Source: Microbispora catharanthi
GTDB lineage: Bacteria; Actinomycetota; Actinomycetes; Streptosporangiales; Streptosporangiaceae
Assembly (NCBI RefSeq): GCF_006334915.2
Contig: NZ_VDMA02000036.1
Location: 1 to 64,000, forward strand
Reading direction: 5' to 3'
DNA length: 64,000 bases
Positions 8,146 through 17,147 of the stretch are shown here, piece after piece. Under the pieces are notes generated by a model that saw only the letters and a program-made list of their open reading frames with translations, did no database searches and was not told the DNA's origin. Each line of letters starts with the position of its first letter. Within the stretch, counting starts at the first letter, position 1. The position numbers and the translations under genes are program-made.

Positions 8146-9060
8146 TTACCCAGGAAGCAGCCAAAGCAGCGGGGCGCTGGTGGCGAGCACCACCGATCCG
8201 GCCAGGATCAGGAAGCGGTGGGCGGCAGGAAGCGCGACCTCGGGCCGTACGAGCCGGTCGACCCGGGCCATCACGCTGGACGGCGCGGACACGCCGAGCG
8301 CGCCCTGCGGCGTGGGCAGCGCGGCCGAGGTGCCGAAGCGCAGCAGGGCGGTGGCGAGCCTGCGGGGGCAGCACCGCTGCAGGGCGCGGTCGTCGGCGGC
8401 CATCTCGACCAGCAGCTCGACCGACGCCTGCGCGTCGCGGACCAGCTTCGACCACGGCAGCGCGCGGCGCAGCGCGGCGAACGGCAGCAGCACCAGGTCG
8501 TGGCGCTCCCGTACGTGGGCGGCCTCGTGCGCCAGCACGGCCTCCAGCTCCGCGGACGACAGCAGGTGCAGCGTCCCGTCGCTGATGACGACCTGCGACT
8601 TGAGCCCCGGCAGGCAGTAGGCGGCGGCCCCGGGGAAGTCGACCACCCGCACGCCGGGCACGGCCGGCTCGTCCCTGGCGACCAGCGCGAGCAGGAGCCG
8701 GTGCCGGCGGCGGGCACGCAGCGTCTGCGCCCCGGCCGCGAGGGGCAGGGCCACCAGCACCGCGAGCAGCGACAGGCCCGCGACCAGTGCGGCCAGCCGG
8801 AGGTAGTCGTACGGCTGGCGCACGCCGAACTCCACGCTCAGCAGGAACTCCGCGAGCCCGTGCACGACGCCCTTGCGGTAGGGGTCGAGCGCGAAGGCGA
8901 GCAGGGCGCCGATGGAGGCGAGCCCCCAGGTCAGCCCGAGCGACTGCCACAGCAGGATCGCCGTGCGCGGGGCACGCCAGGTCCAGCGCGCGAACGTCAG
9001 CCGCCACGCGGCCACCGCGCAGATCATCGCGAGCGCCGCTAAGACCGCCGCCGCGATCAC
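8146..9060 (-). CDS. M56 (BlaR1/MecR1-type) membrane metalloprotease
   Basis: 304 aa. Four hydrophobic segments are visible (about residues 2-18, 35-57, 88-110 and the last 20). The zinc motif HEAAH is at 178-182, in a cytosolic loop preceded by the LSSAELEAVLAHE pattern typical of M56. There is no penicillin-binding sensor domain, so it is the short actinobacterial form. The GTG start overlaps the BlaI stop by 4 bp (GTGA), so the two are translationally coupled. By analogy with BlaR1-BlaI the protease would inactivate the repressor; the signal is unknown. Confidence 0.92.
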   Translation of the reverse strand: MIAAAVLAALAMICAVAAWRLTFARWTWRAPRTAILLWQSLGLTWGLASIGALLAFALDPYRKGVVHGLAEFLLSVEFGVRQPYDYLRLAALVAGLSLLAVLVALPLAAGAQTLRARRRHRLLLALVARDEPAVPGVRVVDFPGAAAYCLPGLKSQVVISDGTLHLLSSAELEAVLAHEAAHVRERHDLVLLPFAALRRALPWSKLVRDAQASVELLVEMAADDRALQRCCPRRLATALLRFGTSAALPTPQGALGVSAPSSVMARVDRLVRPEVALPAAHRFLILAGSVVLATSAPLLWLLPG

Positions 9061-9413
9061 TCTTCCTCCAGCTCCGTGAGGGCTTTCAGCAGGATCTCGG
9101 CCTCCGACCCGGAAACGGCACGGGCGAAGCGGGTCAGCGCCGCGTCGCGGTCGCCGGTCATGTCCAGGGCTTCGAGCATCAGCTCGGCGACGTACGCGTC
9201 ACGGCTCGCGGCGGGCTGGTAGCGCCAGGCGCGGCCGTCGCGGGTGCGGGTGAGGAAGCCCTTGCGGGCCAGCCGGTCGAGCACGGTCATCACGGTCGTC
9301 GGCGCGAGGTCGCGGTCCTCGATGAGGCGTCCTACCTCGCGAGCCGTGAGCGGGGTGTTCTCCGCCCAGAGGATGTCCATGATGCTGCGTTCAAGCTCTC
9401 CCAGTCCCTTCAC
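9057..9413 (-). CDS. BlaI/MecI/CopY-type repressor
   Basis: 118 aa. A winged helix fills residues 1-80: LGELERSIMDILW, then LTAREVGRLI, TVMTVLDRLARKGFL and a wing with Gly-Arg-Ala-Trp-Arg-Tyr. The C-terminal third is the helical dimerisation part. The GTG at 9413 was chosen because the family core begins right after it. Coupled to the M56 protease downstream. The divergent gap to the macro-domain gene contains CTAC/GTAG half-sites that could be its operator. Confidence 0.92.
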   Translation of the reverse strand: MKGLGELERSIMDILWAENTPLTAREVGRLIEDRDLAPTTVMTVLDRLARKGFLTRTRDGRAWRYQPAASRDAYVAELMLEALDMTGDRDAALTRFARAVSGSEAEILLKALTELEEE

Positions 9414-9432
9414 GTCTTTCAGCCTACCCGGG

Positions 9433-9451
9433 GTAGTACTACGTCCTGTAG
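9433..9451. promoter_or_regulatory. candidate BlaI operator (CTAC/GTAG half-sites)
   Basis: GTAGTACTAC at 9433-9442 is a perfect 10-bp palindrome, followed 5 bases later by another GTAG (9448-9451), so CTAC-N5-GTAG is a second inverted repeat. It sits between the divergent blaI-like and macro-domain genes. Assignment to BlaI is by position and by general resemblance to ACTAC/GTAGT-type operators. Confidence 0.45.
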
Positions 9452-9464
9452 AGAGGTGGGCGGC

Positions 9465-9983
9465 ATGAAAATCGTTCTGGTCGAAGGCGACATCACCGAG
9501 CAGCGGGTGGACGCGATCGTCAACGCGGCCAACTCGTCCCTCATGGGCGGCGGAGGGGTGGACGGCGCCATCCACCGGCGCGGCGGCCCCGAGATCCTCG
9601 AGGAGTGCCGGGCGCTGCGCGCGTCCCGATACGGCAGGGGACTGCCGACCGGTCAGGCCGTCGCGACCACCGCGGGGCGCCTGCCCGCGCGATGGGTGAT
9701 CCACACGGTCGGGCCCGTGCACTCGCGGAGCGAGGACCGATCCCATCTGCTGGCCTCCTGCTATCGGGAGTCGCTCGTCGTCGCCGACGCGCTGGGCGCC
9801 GGCACGGTGGCGTTCCCCGCGATCTCCACGGGGATCTACCGGTGGCCGGTCGAGGACGCCGCCCGCATCGCGATCACCGCGATACGGCAGGCCGCCCCGA
9901 CCGTGGTGGAAGAGGTGCGCTTCGTGCTGTTCAGTACCGCAGCCTATGCGGTGTTCGATTCGGCCCTACGGGACATCGGATAA
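9465..9983 (+). CDS. macro domain protein (ADP-ribose-binding / deacetylase)
   Basis: 172 aa, a stand-alone macro domain. The ligand loops are complete: GDIT near residue 9, VDAIVNAAN at 15-23, a glycine-rich loop followed by VDGAIH, and PAISTGIYRWP near residue 116. Proteins of this type remove ADP-ribose from proteins or deacetylate O-acetyl-ADP-ribose. ATG 9465 has a GAGAGG ribosome site. It is divergent from blaI and shares its promoter gap, so it could belong to the same regulon. Confidence 0.92.
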   Translation: MKIVLVEGDITEQRVDAIVNAANSSLMGGGGVDGAIHRRGGPEILEECRALRASRYGRGLPTGQAVATTAGRLPARWVIHTVGPVHSRSEDRSHLLASCYRESLVVADALGAGTVAFPAISTGIYRWPVEDAARIAITAIRQAAPTVVEEVRFVLFSTAAYAVFDSALRDIG

Positions 9984-10000
9984 GCATTGGGCCAAAACTT

Positions 10001-10528
10001 TCAGAGCCACTTGAGCATGTAGATCTCGTCGCGGTCGTCACCGGGGGCCAGCCGGATCGAGCGGGGCACCCGGCCGACCTCCCGGTAGCCCACGCTCGCG
10101 TAGAAGCGGTCGACCCCGGTGCCGCCGCGGCAGGTGAGCTGCAACGCCTCCAGGCCGAGCGACCTGGCGGCGTCGTCGGCGGCGAGCAGCAGCGCCCTGC
10201 CGTACCCCTTGCCCTGGTGCTTGGGGTGGACCATGACCCGCAGCAGCCATCGCCAGTGCGCCCGCAGGCCCGAGCCGTTGTCGCCCAGGATGAGCCAGCC
10301 GCCCGCGGCGCCGTCGTCACCGAACCCGACGAGGAGGCTGTCGGGGGCCCCCGGCCCGGCGGCCGCGCGCGTGCGGGCGAGCGCCTTGTCCGCCGTCGGC
10401 CTGACGTCGTCCGGCGTCACGGGAGGAACGAAACCCACCGCGCCGCCCGCGTTGGTCACCTCCGCCCAGCAGCTCAGGAGCTCCTCGAAGAGCTCGGGGG
10501 TCAACTCCGGGTCGAGGACGAAACGCAT
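10001..10528 (-). CDS. GNAT-family N-acetyltransferase
   Basis: 175 aa. The acetyl-CoA binding motif A is clear: LLRVMVHPKHQGKGYGRALLL near residues 92-112, with Q/R-x-x-G-x-G/A represented by HQGKGYG. The C-terminal FYASVGYREVGR is motif B. The N-terminal 60 residues are family-variable, so the substrate is not known. Third in a same-strand row after the SDR and methyltransferase genes; the gap of 26 bp to the methyltransferase allows co-transcription. Confidence 0.88.
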   Translation of the reverse strand: MRFVLDPELTPELFEELLSCWAEVTNAGGAVGFVPPVTPDDVRPTADKALARTRAAAGPGAPDSLLVGFGDDGAAGGWLILGDNGSGLRAHWRWLLRVMVHPKHQGKGYGRALLLAADDAARSLGLEALQLTCRGGTGVDRFYASVGYREVGRVPRSIRLAPGDDRDEIYMLKWL

Positions 10529-10554
10529 GGGCGGGACGTTATCAACCGCCGGAC

Positions 10555-11376
10555 TCATCGATCGCGGGGGGAGACGCCGCTCCAGGGCAGGGTCAGTTCG
10601 CCGAGCCGCCAGCGGCCGGGGCCGCCGGTCGGCGGGGTCGCCTCCACCGGCCAGTCCCGCGCCAGCAGCTCGGCCGCCCTGATCCAGCGCTGCCGCGTGC
10701 CGTACGCGCCGAAGGAGGCGCAGGTCGCCCAGGCGCGGTCCCAGTCCGTCAGGAACGCGTGGATGCGCTCGCCCGCGACGTTGCGGTGGATCAGCGTCTT
10801 GGGCAGGCGCTCGGCCAGGTCGGAAGGGCGTTCGAAGCCGGTGAACCGGGCCGCGAAGGTGAGCGTGCGCGGCCCCTCGGCGCCGAGCGCCACCCAGGTC
10901 GCCCGGTGGCCGACCTCCGAGCAGGTGCCCTCCACGAGCACACCCGAGGGATGCAGACCGCCCCGCAGCCGGTCCCAGTGCTCCCACGCCTCGGCCTCGC
11001 CGTACTGCCGCAGCACGTTGAAGGCGCGCACGATCATCGGCGGGCGGGGGACCGGCAGTTCGAAGCCGCCCCTGACGAACGACAACCCCTCCCGCTCGTA
11101 CGGCTTGGCCGCCGCGACCCGCTCGGGGGCGATCTCCACGCCCACCACCTCGACCGCGGGGCAGACCCGGCGCAGCCGCGTGAACAGCTCGGTCGTCGTG
11201 GTGTGGGACGCGCCGTAGCCGAGGTCCACCACCAGCGGCGCCGCCCCCGCCCGGGCCGAGCGCAGCAGCGGGCCGTACACGGCGGCGATCCAGCGGTCGC
11301 AGCGGCGCAGCCGGTTGTGCCCGGTGGTGCCGCGCGTGACCGTCCCCACGGGACGGCCGGGCCGGACCGGCCTCAT
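10555..11376 (-). CDS. SAM-dependent methyltransferase-like protein
   Basis: 273 aa. PLVVDLGYGASHTTTTEL (about residues 47-64) is a class I SAM motif with Tyr in place of the second Gly, and VVGVEIAPERV supplies the acidic ribose-binding residue. The last 60 residues are Trp-rich and unlike small-molecule methyltransferases I recognise. The start lies 10 bp after the SDR stop, so the pair is probably an operon. Substrate unknown. Confidence 0.8.
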   Translation of the reverse strand: MRPVRPGRPVGTVTRGTTGHNRLRRCDRWIAAVYGPLLRSARAGAAPLVVDLGYGASHTTTTELFTRLRRVCPAVEVVGVEIAPERVAAAKPYEREGLSFVRGGFELPVPRPPMIVRAFNVLRQYGEAEAWEHWDRLRGGLHPSGVLVEGTCSEVGHRATWVALGAEGPRTLTFAARFTGFERPSDLAERLPKTLIHRNVAGERIHAFLTDWDRAWATCASFGAYGTRQRWIRAAELLARDWPVEATPPTGGPGRWRLGELTLPWSGVSPRDR

Positions 11377-11386
11377 GTCCCCGCGC

Positions 11387-12175
11387 TCATCTACTCGGCG
11401 CGACCCGGTGCACCTTGTGCTGGGCGGCCTGCGCGCGCGGCCGGACGACCAGCCTGTCGATGTTCACGTGCGACGGGCGGGTCACGGCGAAGGCGATCAC
11501 GTCGGCGACGTCGTCGGCGCTCAGCGGGTCGGCGACGCCCTCGTACACCTTGGCGGCACGCTCGGCGTCGCCGCGGAAGCGGGTCACGGCGAACTCCTCG
11601 GTCATCACCATGCCCGGCGCGATCTCGACGACCCGCACCGGGTCGCCGCACAGCTCCAGGCGGAGGGTCTCGGTCATCGAGGTCTGGGCGTGCTTGGCCG
11701 CGCAGTAGCCGCCACCCCCCTCGTACGACACGAGCCCGGCCGTCGAGGTGAGCATCACCAGCACGCCGTCCCCCGACTCGATGAGCTTCGGCAGCAGGGC
11801 CCTGGTCATGCGCAGGGACCCGAGCACGTTCACGTCGTACATCCGCTGCCAGTCGTCCACCCGGCCCTCGGCCACCGGCTCGAGCCCGAACGCGCCGCCC
11901 GCGTTGTTCACCAGGACGTCGCATCGGTCCAGCGAGGCGGCCAGCGCGTCCACCGACGCCTGATCGGTCACGTCCAGCGTCACCGGGCGCACGCCGGGCA
12001 CCTCGGCCGCGAGCTTGTCGAGCCGGTCCCGCCGTCGCGCCGCCGCCACGACCCGGTACCCCTCCGCGGCGAGCCGGCGAGCCGTCGCCTCGCCGATGCC
12101 GCTGCTCGCGCCGGTCACCACCGCGGTCCTGACCACGGTCTCGGTTCCCGCGGGATTGGTCATCGTCACCGCCAT
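11387..12175 (-). CDS. short-chain dehydrogenase/reductase
   Basis: 262 aa, classical SDR. The cofactor motif TGASSGIG is at about 21-28, the structural NNAG near 91-94, and the catalytic Tyr-x3-Lys as YCAAK near 158. Two basic residues after the first beta strand (AARRRDR) favour NADP(H). The C-terminus holds the SDR phrase HVNIDRLVVRPRAQA seen in the YdfG/clavaldehyde-dehydrogenase-like group. First gene of a three-gene same-strand run; divergent from mshA. Confidence 0.9.
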   Translation of the reverse strand: MAVTMTNPAGTETVVRTAVVTGASSGIGEATARRLAAEGYRVVAAARRRDRLDKLAAEVPGVRPVTLDVTDQASVDALAASLDRCDVLVNNAGGAFGLEPVAEGRVDDWQRMYDVNVLGSLRMTRALLPKLIESGDGVLVMLTSTAGLVSYEGGGGYCAAKHAQTSMTETLRLELCGDPVRVVEIAPGMVMTEEFAVTRFRGDAERAAKVYEGVADPLSADDVADVIAFAVTRPSHVNIDRLVVRPRAQAAQHKVHRVAPSR

Positions 12176-12293
12176 CGTCCTTCCACCCTGCCTCGATCGG
12201 CAGGCGACATCCTCTCAGGGCCCCCCGATCTCACCGATGTCGGGGAATCCAGTGATGATTTTGGTGGTTATAACGCTTTCGGAGGTGGTTCGG

Positions 12294-13577
12294 GTGTCGG
12301 TGTTACGGCGTCGGGTCAACCGCGTCGCGACGATCAGCGTGCACACGTCCCCGCTGGACCAGCCGGGTACGGGTGACGCGGGCGGTATGAACGTCTACAT
12401 CCTCGAGGTCGCCAAACGTCTCGCGGCGTTGGGCATCGAGGTGGAGATCTTCACCCGCCGCACCGCCCGTGACCTGCCTCCGGTCGCCGAGCTGAGTCCG
12501 GGGGTGCTCGTGCGCCACGTCACCGCCGGGCCGTACGAGGAGCTCGACCGCGCCGATCTCCCCGGGCAGCTGTGCGGCTTCCTGTCCGGTGTGCTGCGCA
12601 CCGAGGCGATGTACGACCCCGGCCGATACGACGTGATCCACTCGCACTACTGGCTGTCGGGCCAGGTGGGCTGGCTGGCCAAGGAGCGCTGGGGCGTGCC
12701 GCTCGTGCACACCATGCACACCATGGCCAAGGTGAAGAACGCGCTGCTCGCCGAGGGCGACAAGCCCGAGCCGGCGATGCGCGTGCTCGGCGAGGAGCAG
12801 GTCGTGGAGGTCGCCGACCGCCTGGTCGCCAACACCGCCGCCGAGGCCGAGGAGCTGATCAGCCTGTACGGCGCGCCGCGCGAGCGGGTGGCGGTCGTCA
12901 ACCCCGGCGTGAACCTCGCCGTCTTCCAGCCCGAGTCCAAGAGCGCCGCGCGCCGCCGCCTCGGCCTGCCGCAGGACGCCCACGTGCTGCTGTTCGTGGG
13001 CCGCATCCAGCCGCTCAAGGCCCCCGACGTGCTGCTCAGGGCCGCCGCCCGGATGCTCGTGGAGGACCCCTCGCTGCGGTCGCGGCTCGTCGTGGCCTGC
13101 GTGGGCGGGCCCAGCGGCAACGGTCTCGCCCATCCCTCCCTGCTCAGCGACCTCGCGGCCGAGCTGGGCATCGCCGACGTCGTACGGCTCGCGCCGCCCG
13201 CGCCGCAGCCGGAGCTGGCCGACTGGTATCGGGCCGCCGACGTGACCGTGGTGCCCTCGTACAACGAGTCGTTCGGGCTGGTCGCGCTGGAGTCGCAGGC
13301 GTGCGGCACACCTGTCGTCGCGGCGGCGGTCGGCGGCCTGCGCACGGCCGTCAAGGACGGCGTGTCCGGCGTGCTCGTGGCGGGACACGACCCGCACGAC
13401 TGGGCGCGCGAGCTCGCCGTGCTGGCCAGGCGCCCGGACCGGCTCGCCGAGCTGGCCGCCAGCGCCGTGCAGCACGCCACGGGCTTCGGCTGGTCGGCGA
13501 CCGCCGCCCGGCTTGCCGACGTGTACGCCGGCGCCATGGCCCAGCTCCACCGGACCCCCATCGCGGTCAACTCATAG
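12294..13577 (+). CDS. mshA: D-inositol-3-phosphate glycosyltransferase (mycothiol synthesis)
   Basis: 427 aa GT4-family enzyme that joins UDP-GlcNAc to 1L-inositol 1-phosphate, the first step of mycothiol synthesis. The MshA landmarks are present: HTSPLDQPGTGDAGGMNVY near the start, HSHYWLSG, HTMHTMAKVKN, VGRIQPLKAPD, and the nucleotide-sugar motif ESFGLVALESQACGTPV. The GTG at 12294 follows GGAGG at 12281-12285; an ATG at 12255 in frame is too far upstream for the family. Followed closely by the YbjN-like gene. Confidence 0.95.
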   Translation: MSVLRRRVNRVATISVHTSPLDQPGTGDAGGMNVYILEVAKRLAALGIEVEIFTRRTARDLPPVAELSPGVLVRHVTAGPYEELDRADLPGQLCGFLSGVLRTEAMYDPGRYDVIHSHYWLSGQVGWLAKERWGVPLVHTMHTMAKVKNALLAEGDKPEPAMRVLGEEQVVEVADRLVANTAAEAEELISLYGAPRERVAVVNPGVNLAVFQPESKSAARRRLGLPQDAHVLLFVGRIQPLKAPDVLLRAAARMLVEDPSLRSRLVVACVGGPSGNGLAHPSLLSDLAAELGIADVVRLAPPAPQPELADWYRAADVTVVPSYNESFGLVALESQACGTPVVAAAVGGLRTAVKDGVSGVLVAGHDPHDWARELAVLARRPDRLAELAASAVQHATGFGWSATAARLADVYAGAMAQLHRTPIAVNS

Positions 13578-13587
13578 GGTGGTCGGT

Positions 13588-14073
13588 ATGAGACCGGATC
13601 TGGAAGCCGTCATCGCGTCGGCGCTGGAGTCCGCCGAGCTGTCCTACGAGCGGCCGAAGCCGGGCGCGTTCCTGGTCAGGCTGCCGGGCCAGCACAAGCT
13701 CGCCACGCTGACCTGGCTCGTCATCGGCGACCAGGCGCTCAACATCGAGGCGTTCTTCTGCCGGCAGCCCGACGAGAACCACGCCGAGTTCTACCGCTGG
13801 CTGCTCCACAAGAACGGCTCGATGTACGGCGTCCACTTCGCCGTCGACGCCACGGGCGACGTGCACCTGGTCGGCCGGCTGCCGCTGGACGCGGTGACCG
13901 AGGAGGAGATCGACCGGGTCCTCGGCTGCGTCCTCACCTACTCGGACGAGTCGTTCGACCGCGCACTCGAGCTGGGCTTCGCGACGTCCATCAGGCGCGA
14001 GTGGGAGTGGCGGGTCAAGCGCGGCGAGTCGCTGGCCAACCTCCGGGCCTTCGCGCGGGTGGTCGAGTCCTGA
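13588..14073 (+). CDS. YbjN domain-containing protein
   Basis: 161 aa, soluble, with the YbjN pattern of an alpha/beta fold: FLVRLPGQHKLATLTWLV, EAFFCRQPDENH and DVHLVGRLPL. It resembles type III secretion chaperone-like proteins that actinobacteria keep beside mshA. It starts 10 bp after the mshA stop, and gpmA follows after 39 bp, so the three probably form one transcript. Molecular role not known. Confidence 0.85.
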   Translation: MRPDLEAVIASALESAELSYERPKPGAFLVRLPGQHKLATLTWLVIGDQALNIEAFFCRQPDENHAEFYRWLLHKNGSMYGVHFAVDATGDVHLVGRLPLDAVTEEEIDRVLGCVLTYSDESFDRALELGFATSIRREWEWRVKRGESLANLRAFARVVES

Positions 14074-14112
14074 CCAACGGGACGTCTGCCGCACGCCGAT
14101 AGGATTGGCCGC

Positions 14113-14856
14113 ATGGCGACTTTGGTGCTGCTGCGGCACGGCGAGAGCGAATGGAATGTCAAAGGCCTGTTCACCGGCTGGGTGGACGTCACACTCTCGC
14201 CGACCGGCGAGGAGGAGGCGCGGCGCGGCGGTCAGCTGCTCCTGGAGGCCGGCATCCGGCCCGACGTGGTGCACACCTCGGTGCTGACCCGGGCCATCAG
14301 GACCGCCAACATCGCGCTTGAGGCGGCCGACCTGCTGTGGCTCCCGGTCAAGCGCTCCTGGCGGCTCAACGAGCGCCACTACGGCGCGCTCCAGGGCAAG
14401 GACAAGGCCCAGACCCGCGCGGAGTTCGGCGACGAGCAGTTCATGCTGTGGCGCCGGTCCTACGACGTGCCGCCGCCGCCGATCGCCGACGACGACGAGT
14501 ACTCCCAGCTCGGCGACGGCCGCTACTCCCTGCTGCCGTCGGAGCTGGTGCCGCGCACCGAGTGCCTCAAGGACGTCGTCGGGCGCATGCTGCCGTACTG
14601 GTACGACGAGATCGTCCCCGACCTGGCGGCCGGCCGCGACGTGCTGGTGGTGGCGCACGGCAACTCCCTGCGCGCGCTGGTCAAGCACCTGGAGGGCATC
14701 AGCGACGCCGAGATCGCGGGCCTGAACATCCCCACCGGCATCCCGCTGCGCTACGAGCTGGACGCCGACTTCCGCCCGGTCGGCAAGGGCGAGTACCTCG
14801 ACCCCGAGGCCGCCAAGGCCGCCATCGAGGCCGTCGCCAACCAGGGCAAGAAGTAA
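14113..14856 (+). CDS. gpmA: 2,3-bisphosphoglycerate-dependent phosphoglycerate mutase
   Basis: 247 aa, the standard dPGM length. It interconverts 3- and 2-phosphoglycerate in glycolysis. The phosphohistidine motif RHGESEWN is at residues 8-15. The substrate-binding LNERHYGALQGKDK and the second catalytic His in VVAHGNSLRALVKHLEGIS are intact. ATG 14113 gives the standard N-terminus. A strong terminator follows at 14874-14904. Confidence 0.96.
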   Translation: MATLVLLRHGESEWNVKGLFTGWVDVTLSPTGEEEARRGGQLLLEAGIRPDVVHTSVLTRAIRTANIALEAADLLWLPVKRSWRLNERHYGALQGKDKAQTRAEFGDEQFMLWRRSYDVPPPPIADDDEYSQLGDGRYSLLPSELVPRTECLKDVVGRMLPYWYDEIVPDLAAGRDVLVVAHGNSLRALVKHLEGISDAEIAGLNIPTGIPLRYELDADFRPVGKGEYLDPEAAKAAIEAVANQGKK

Positions 14857-14873
14857 CCCTCACGTCTCTCACG

Positions 14874-14904
14874 AAGGCCGCGCTCCGTCGGGGAGCGCGG
14901 CCTT
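14874..14904. terminator. bidirectional terminator after gpmA
   Basis: A perfect 13-bp stem, AAGGCCGCGCTCC at 14874-14886 and its complement at 14892-14904, with a 5-base loop. It lies between the convergent gpmA gene and the membrane-protein gene; the right arm overlaps the TAA stop of the latter (14903-14905). Confidence 0.8.
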
Positions 14905-16328
14905 ACTTGTAGACGACGGGCTTCTTCGCCTTACCGGGGAACACCTGGACCAGGAGCTCGACGGCGCCGTCCGGGGGATCGGGCACCTGGTAGACGAGCT
15001 TGCGCCCACGCAGGTGGACCCTGACCCGGTAGGAACCCGGGCCGCGTGTGGTAAGCCCATTCCAGTCTGGCGCCATGGCCGTCGAACAAATACAAGGACC
15101 CGGACGGGCTCTCGTACCCGGCTTCGACCACCTCGTCCCAGCCTCTGGTCTCCAAAGGCGGGCGCCGGGTGTAGGACTCGACCGTCACGCAGGCGTGGCC
15201 GCCCTCGTCGGCGGCCCAGATCGCCAGACTGCCCCGGCCGCCTCCCACCAGGTTCCTCACCAGGTCGGGGGGATTGCCCTCGTAGCCGTCCTCCCAGCCC
15301 TCGATGGTCCAGAACTCGGTCCACATAGTGGCCCGGCGCTGCCGTACGGGCCCGATCTTCGGCCGGTGTCGGGGATGCGCCGCGCAGGCCCGCTCCTTCT
15401 GGGCGACGTACGCGTCCGACTCCGCCTGCCGCCGCGATTCCTCGGCCTCCTGCGCCCGGGCCACCGGCGGGCACAGGCTCGGCAGCGCGATCACCAGGGA
15501 TGCCTGCGGGGCCTCCTGGACGGCCCGCGCGTGGATGTCTCCTCCGTGCCGGGTCGTCAGCGTGCACAGGTGGTGCCCCTGAGCGAGGAGATCCTGGTCG
15601 GAGACCTCGTCCCACCCCTCCAGCCCGGAGTTGTACCGGTGATCGTGGCCGCGGACGGTGCAGAGGAAGTCCTTCTCCGCCGGGCTCAGCCCCTTGACGG
15701 TGCCGTGGCGGAACCCGGCACAGCCGAGTTCCGACTCGGCGCTCACCCTGCCGGGAGGGGCCGACGCCACCGGCAGCAGGACGACCGCGGTCACCGCCAG
15801 GACGGCCACCGTCGTGCGGGCCACCGGCCCCCGCCGCACGTACACGCGCCGGGGAGCGCGTACGGCGAACAGGACGAGGACCGGCGGAAGGAAGTCGTAG
15901 AGCCCCCACCCGACCTGCCAGGAGTAGAAGTCGGCCGGTCCCCACAGGTCCCTGCACCACGGGGCCGCGTCCAGTGTGGGGAACAGGAAGTCGGGGAGGT
16001 TGAGGACGAGCAGGACGACGGCCACGCAACGGCCGATGATCCTGCCCAGTCCGGCCCGCCCCCTCCGGAGGCTCAGCCACCAGCCCGCGAAGCCCAGGAC
16101 GATCAGCGGTGCGCCGCCGTACCAGAAGAGGGGAAGGCCCTTGATCGGATCTGCCCAGGGGGAGACCTGATCGTAGATGTTCCAGCCGAGGCAGGAACCC
16201 CAGGTCACCACCCAGTAGCTTTGGCTGCCGTCGTCGCCCGTCAGGAACGGCGCGCCCCAGATGTAGAGGGTGGGAGCCACCGAGGTCAGCGTGGCCGCCG
16301 CCCAGAGCACCCATGATCGTCTCGGCAC
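14903..16328 (-). CDS. polytopic membrane protein with apparent frameshift near 15060-15075
   Basis: An actinobacterial hypothetical protein. Five hydrophobic segments lie in the first 200 residues; the rest is a soluble domain with cysteine-bearing stretches. The frame open from 16328 runs to 14931 but loses family-like sequence after YLFDGHGARLEW. Skipping one base around 15060-15075 continues into GSYRVRVHLRGRKLVYQ and a sensible end, VFPGKAKKPVVYK, with a TAA at 14903. The YRVRVHLRGR motif is recurrent at the C-terminus of such proteins. So either a real one-base insertion or a sequencing error. GTG 16328 is the likely start; earlier codons overlap the phoU terminator side. Confidence 0.6.
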
Positions 16329-16410
16329 GAGAGCGAAGACTATTCGGCGCGGACGACAAACGACATGTGGTCCGGGCAACCCGCGAGCGGAGCGAGGGCA
16401 CTGCAACGCA

Positions 16411-16443
16411 GAAAGCCCCGGCCCCCCGAGGACCGGGGCTTTC
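16411..16443. terminator. phoU terminator
   Basis: Perfect 11-bp stem, GAAAGCCCCGG at 16411-16421 and its complement at 16433-16443, loop 11 bases, just downstream of the phoU stop on the minus strand. Confidence 0.78.
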
Positions 16444-16464
16444 GCGCCCCCGTACGCCGCCGCG

Positions 16465-17124
16465 TCAGCCGGCGAGGGCGTCCGCGTCGCGCGTACCCGT
16501 GACGAGGTACACGACGTCGCGGGCGACGCGTACGGCGTGGTCGGCGTACCGCTCGTAGTAGCGGCCGGCCAGCGTGATGTCGATGGCGGCCTCGATGCCG
16601 TGCTCCCAGTCCTTGGAGAGCAGGACGCGGAACAGCCGCCGGTGACGGCGGTCCATCGCGTCGTCGTCCGCCTCCAGCTCCTTGGCGAGGTCGACGTCGC
16701 GGGAGGCGATGCAGCTGCCCGCCTTGGTGATCAGGTTCTCGGCGATGGCGCCCATCTCGACGAACGTGTCACGCAGCTCGGCCGGGATGGCGGACTCGGG
16801 GTGGCGCATCCGCGCGAGCTTGGCGATGTGCTCGGCCAGGTCGCCCATACGCTCCAGGTCGGCGGCCATCCGCAGGGCGGTGATGACGGTACGCAGGTCC
16901 ACCGCCACGGGCTGCTGCGTGGCCATCAGCTCGAAGATCGAGGCCTCGAGTTCCTGGTGCAGCCGGTCGACCTCGGCGTCCTGGGAGATGACGCTCTCCG
17001 CCAGCTGCAGGTCGGCGTCGAGCAGGGCGGTCGTCCCCCTCGACATGGCCGACCGCACCAGGCGGGTCATCTCCACCAGGCGGTCGGTCAGGGCCGCAAG
17101 CTCTTCGTGATAGGCGTCGCGCAT
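16465..17124 (-). CDS. phoU: phosphate signalling complex protein PhoU
   Basis: 219 aa, all-helical, two repeated PhoU bundles. Each repeat has the metal-binding pattern: DLRTVITALRMAADLERMGD (about 78-97) and AIDITLAGRYYERYADHA near 190. PhoU dampens the PhoR/PhoP (SenX3/RegX3) response when phosphate is plentiful. ATG 17124 (MRDAYHEEL) was chosen over a GTG 9 bases upstream because it matches the actinobacterial N-terminus. Divergent from senX3-regX3, the typical actinobacterial arrangement. Confidence 0.95.
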   Translation of the reverse strand: MRDAYHEELAALTDRLVEMTRLVRSAMSRGTTALLDADLQLAESVISQDAEVDRLHQELEASIFELMATQQPVAVDLRTVITALRMAADLERMGDLAEHIAKLARMRHPESAIPAELRDTFVEMGAIAENLITKAGSCIASRDVDLAKELEADDDAMDRRHRRLFRVLLSKDWEHGIEAAIDITLAGRYYERYADHAVRVARDVVYLVTGTRDADALAG

Positions 17125-17147
17125 GGCCGCCACGCTACGCGCGCGTC

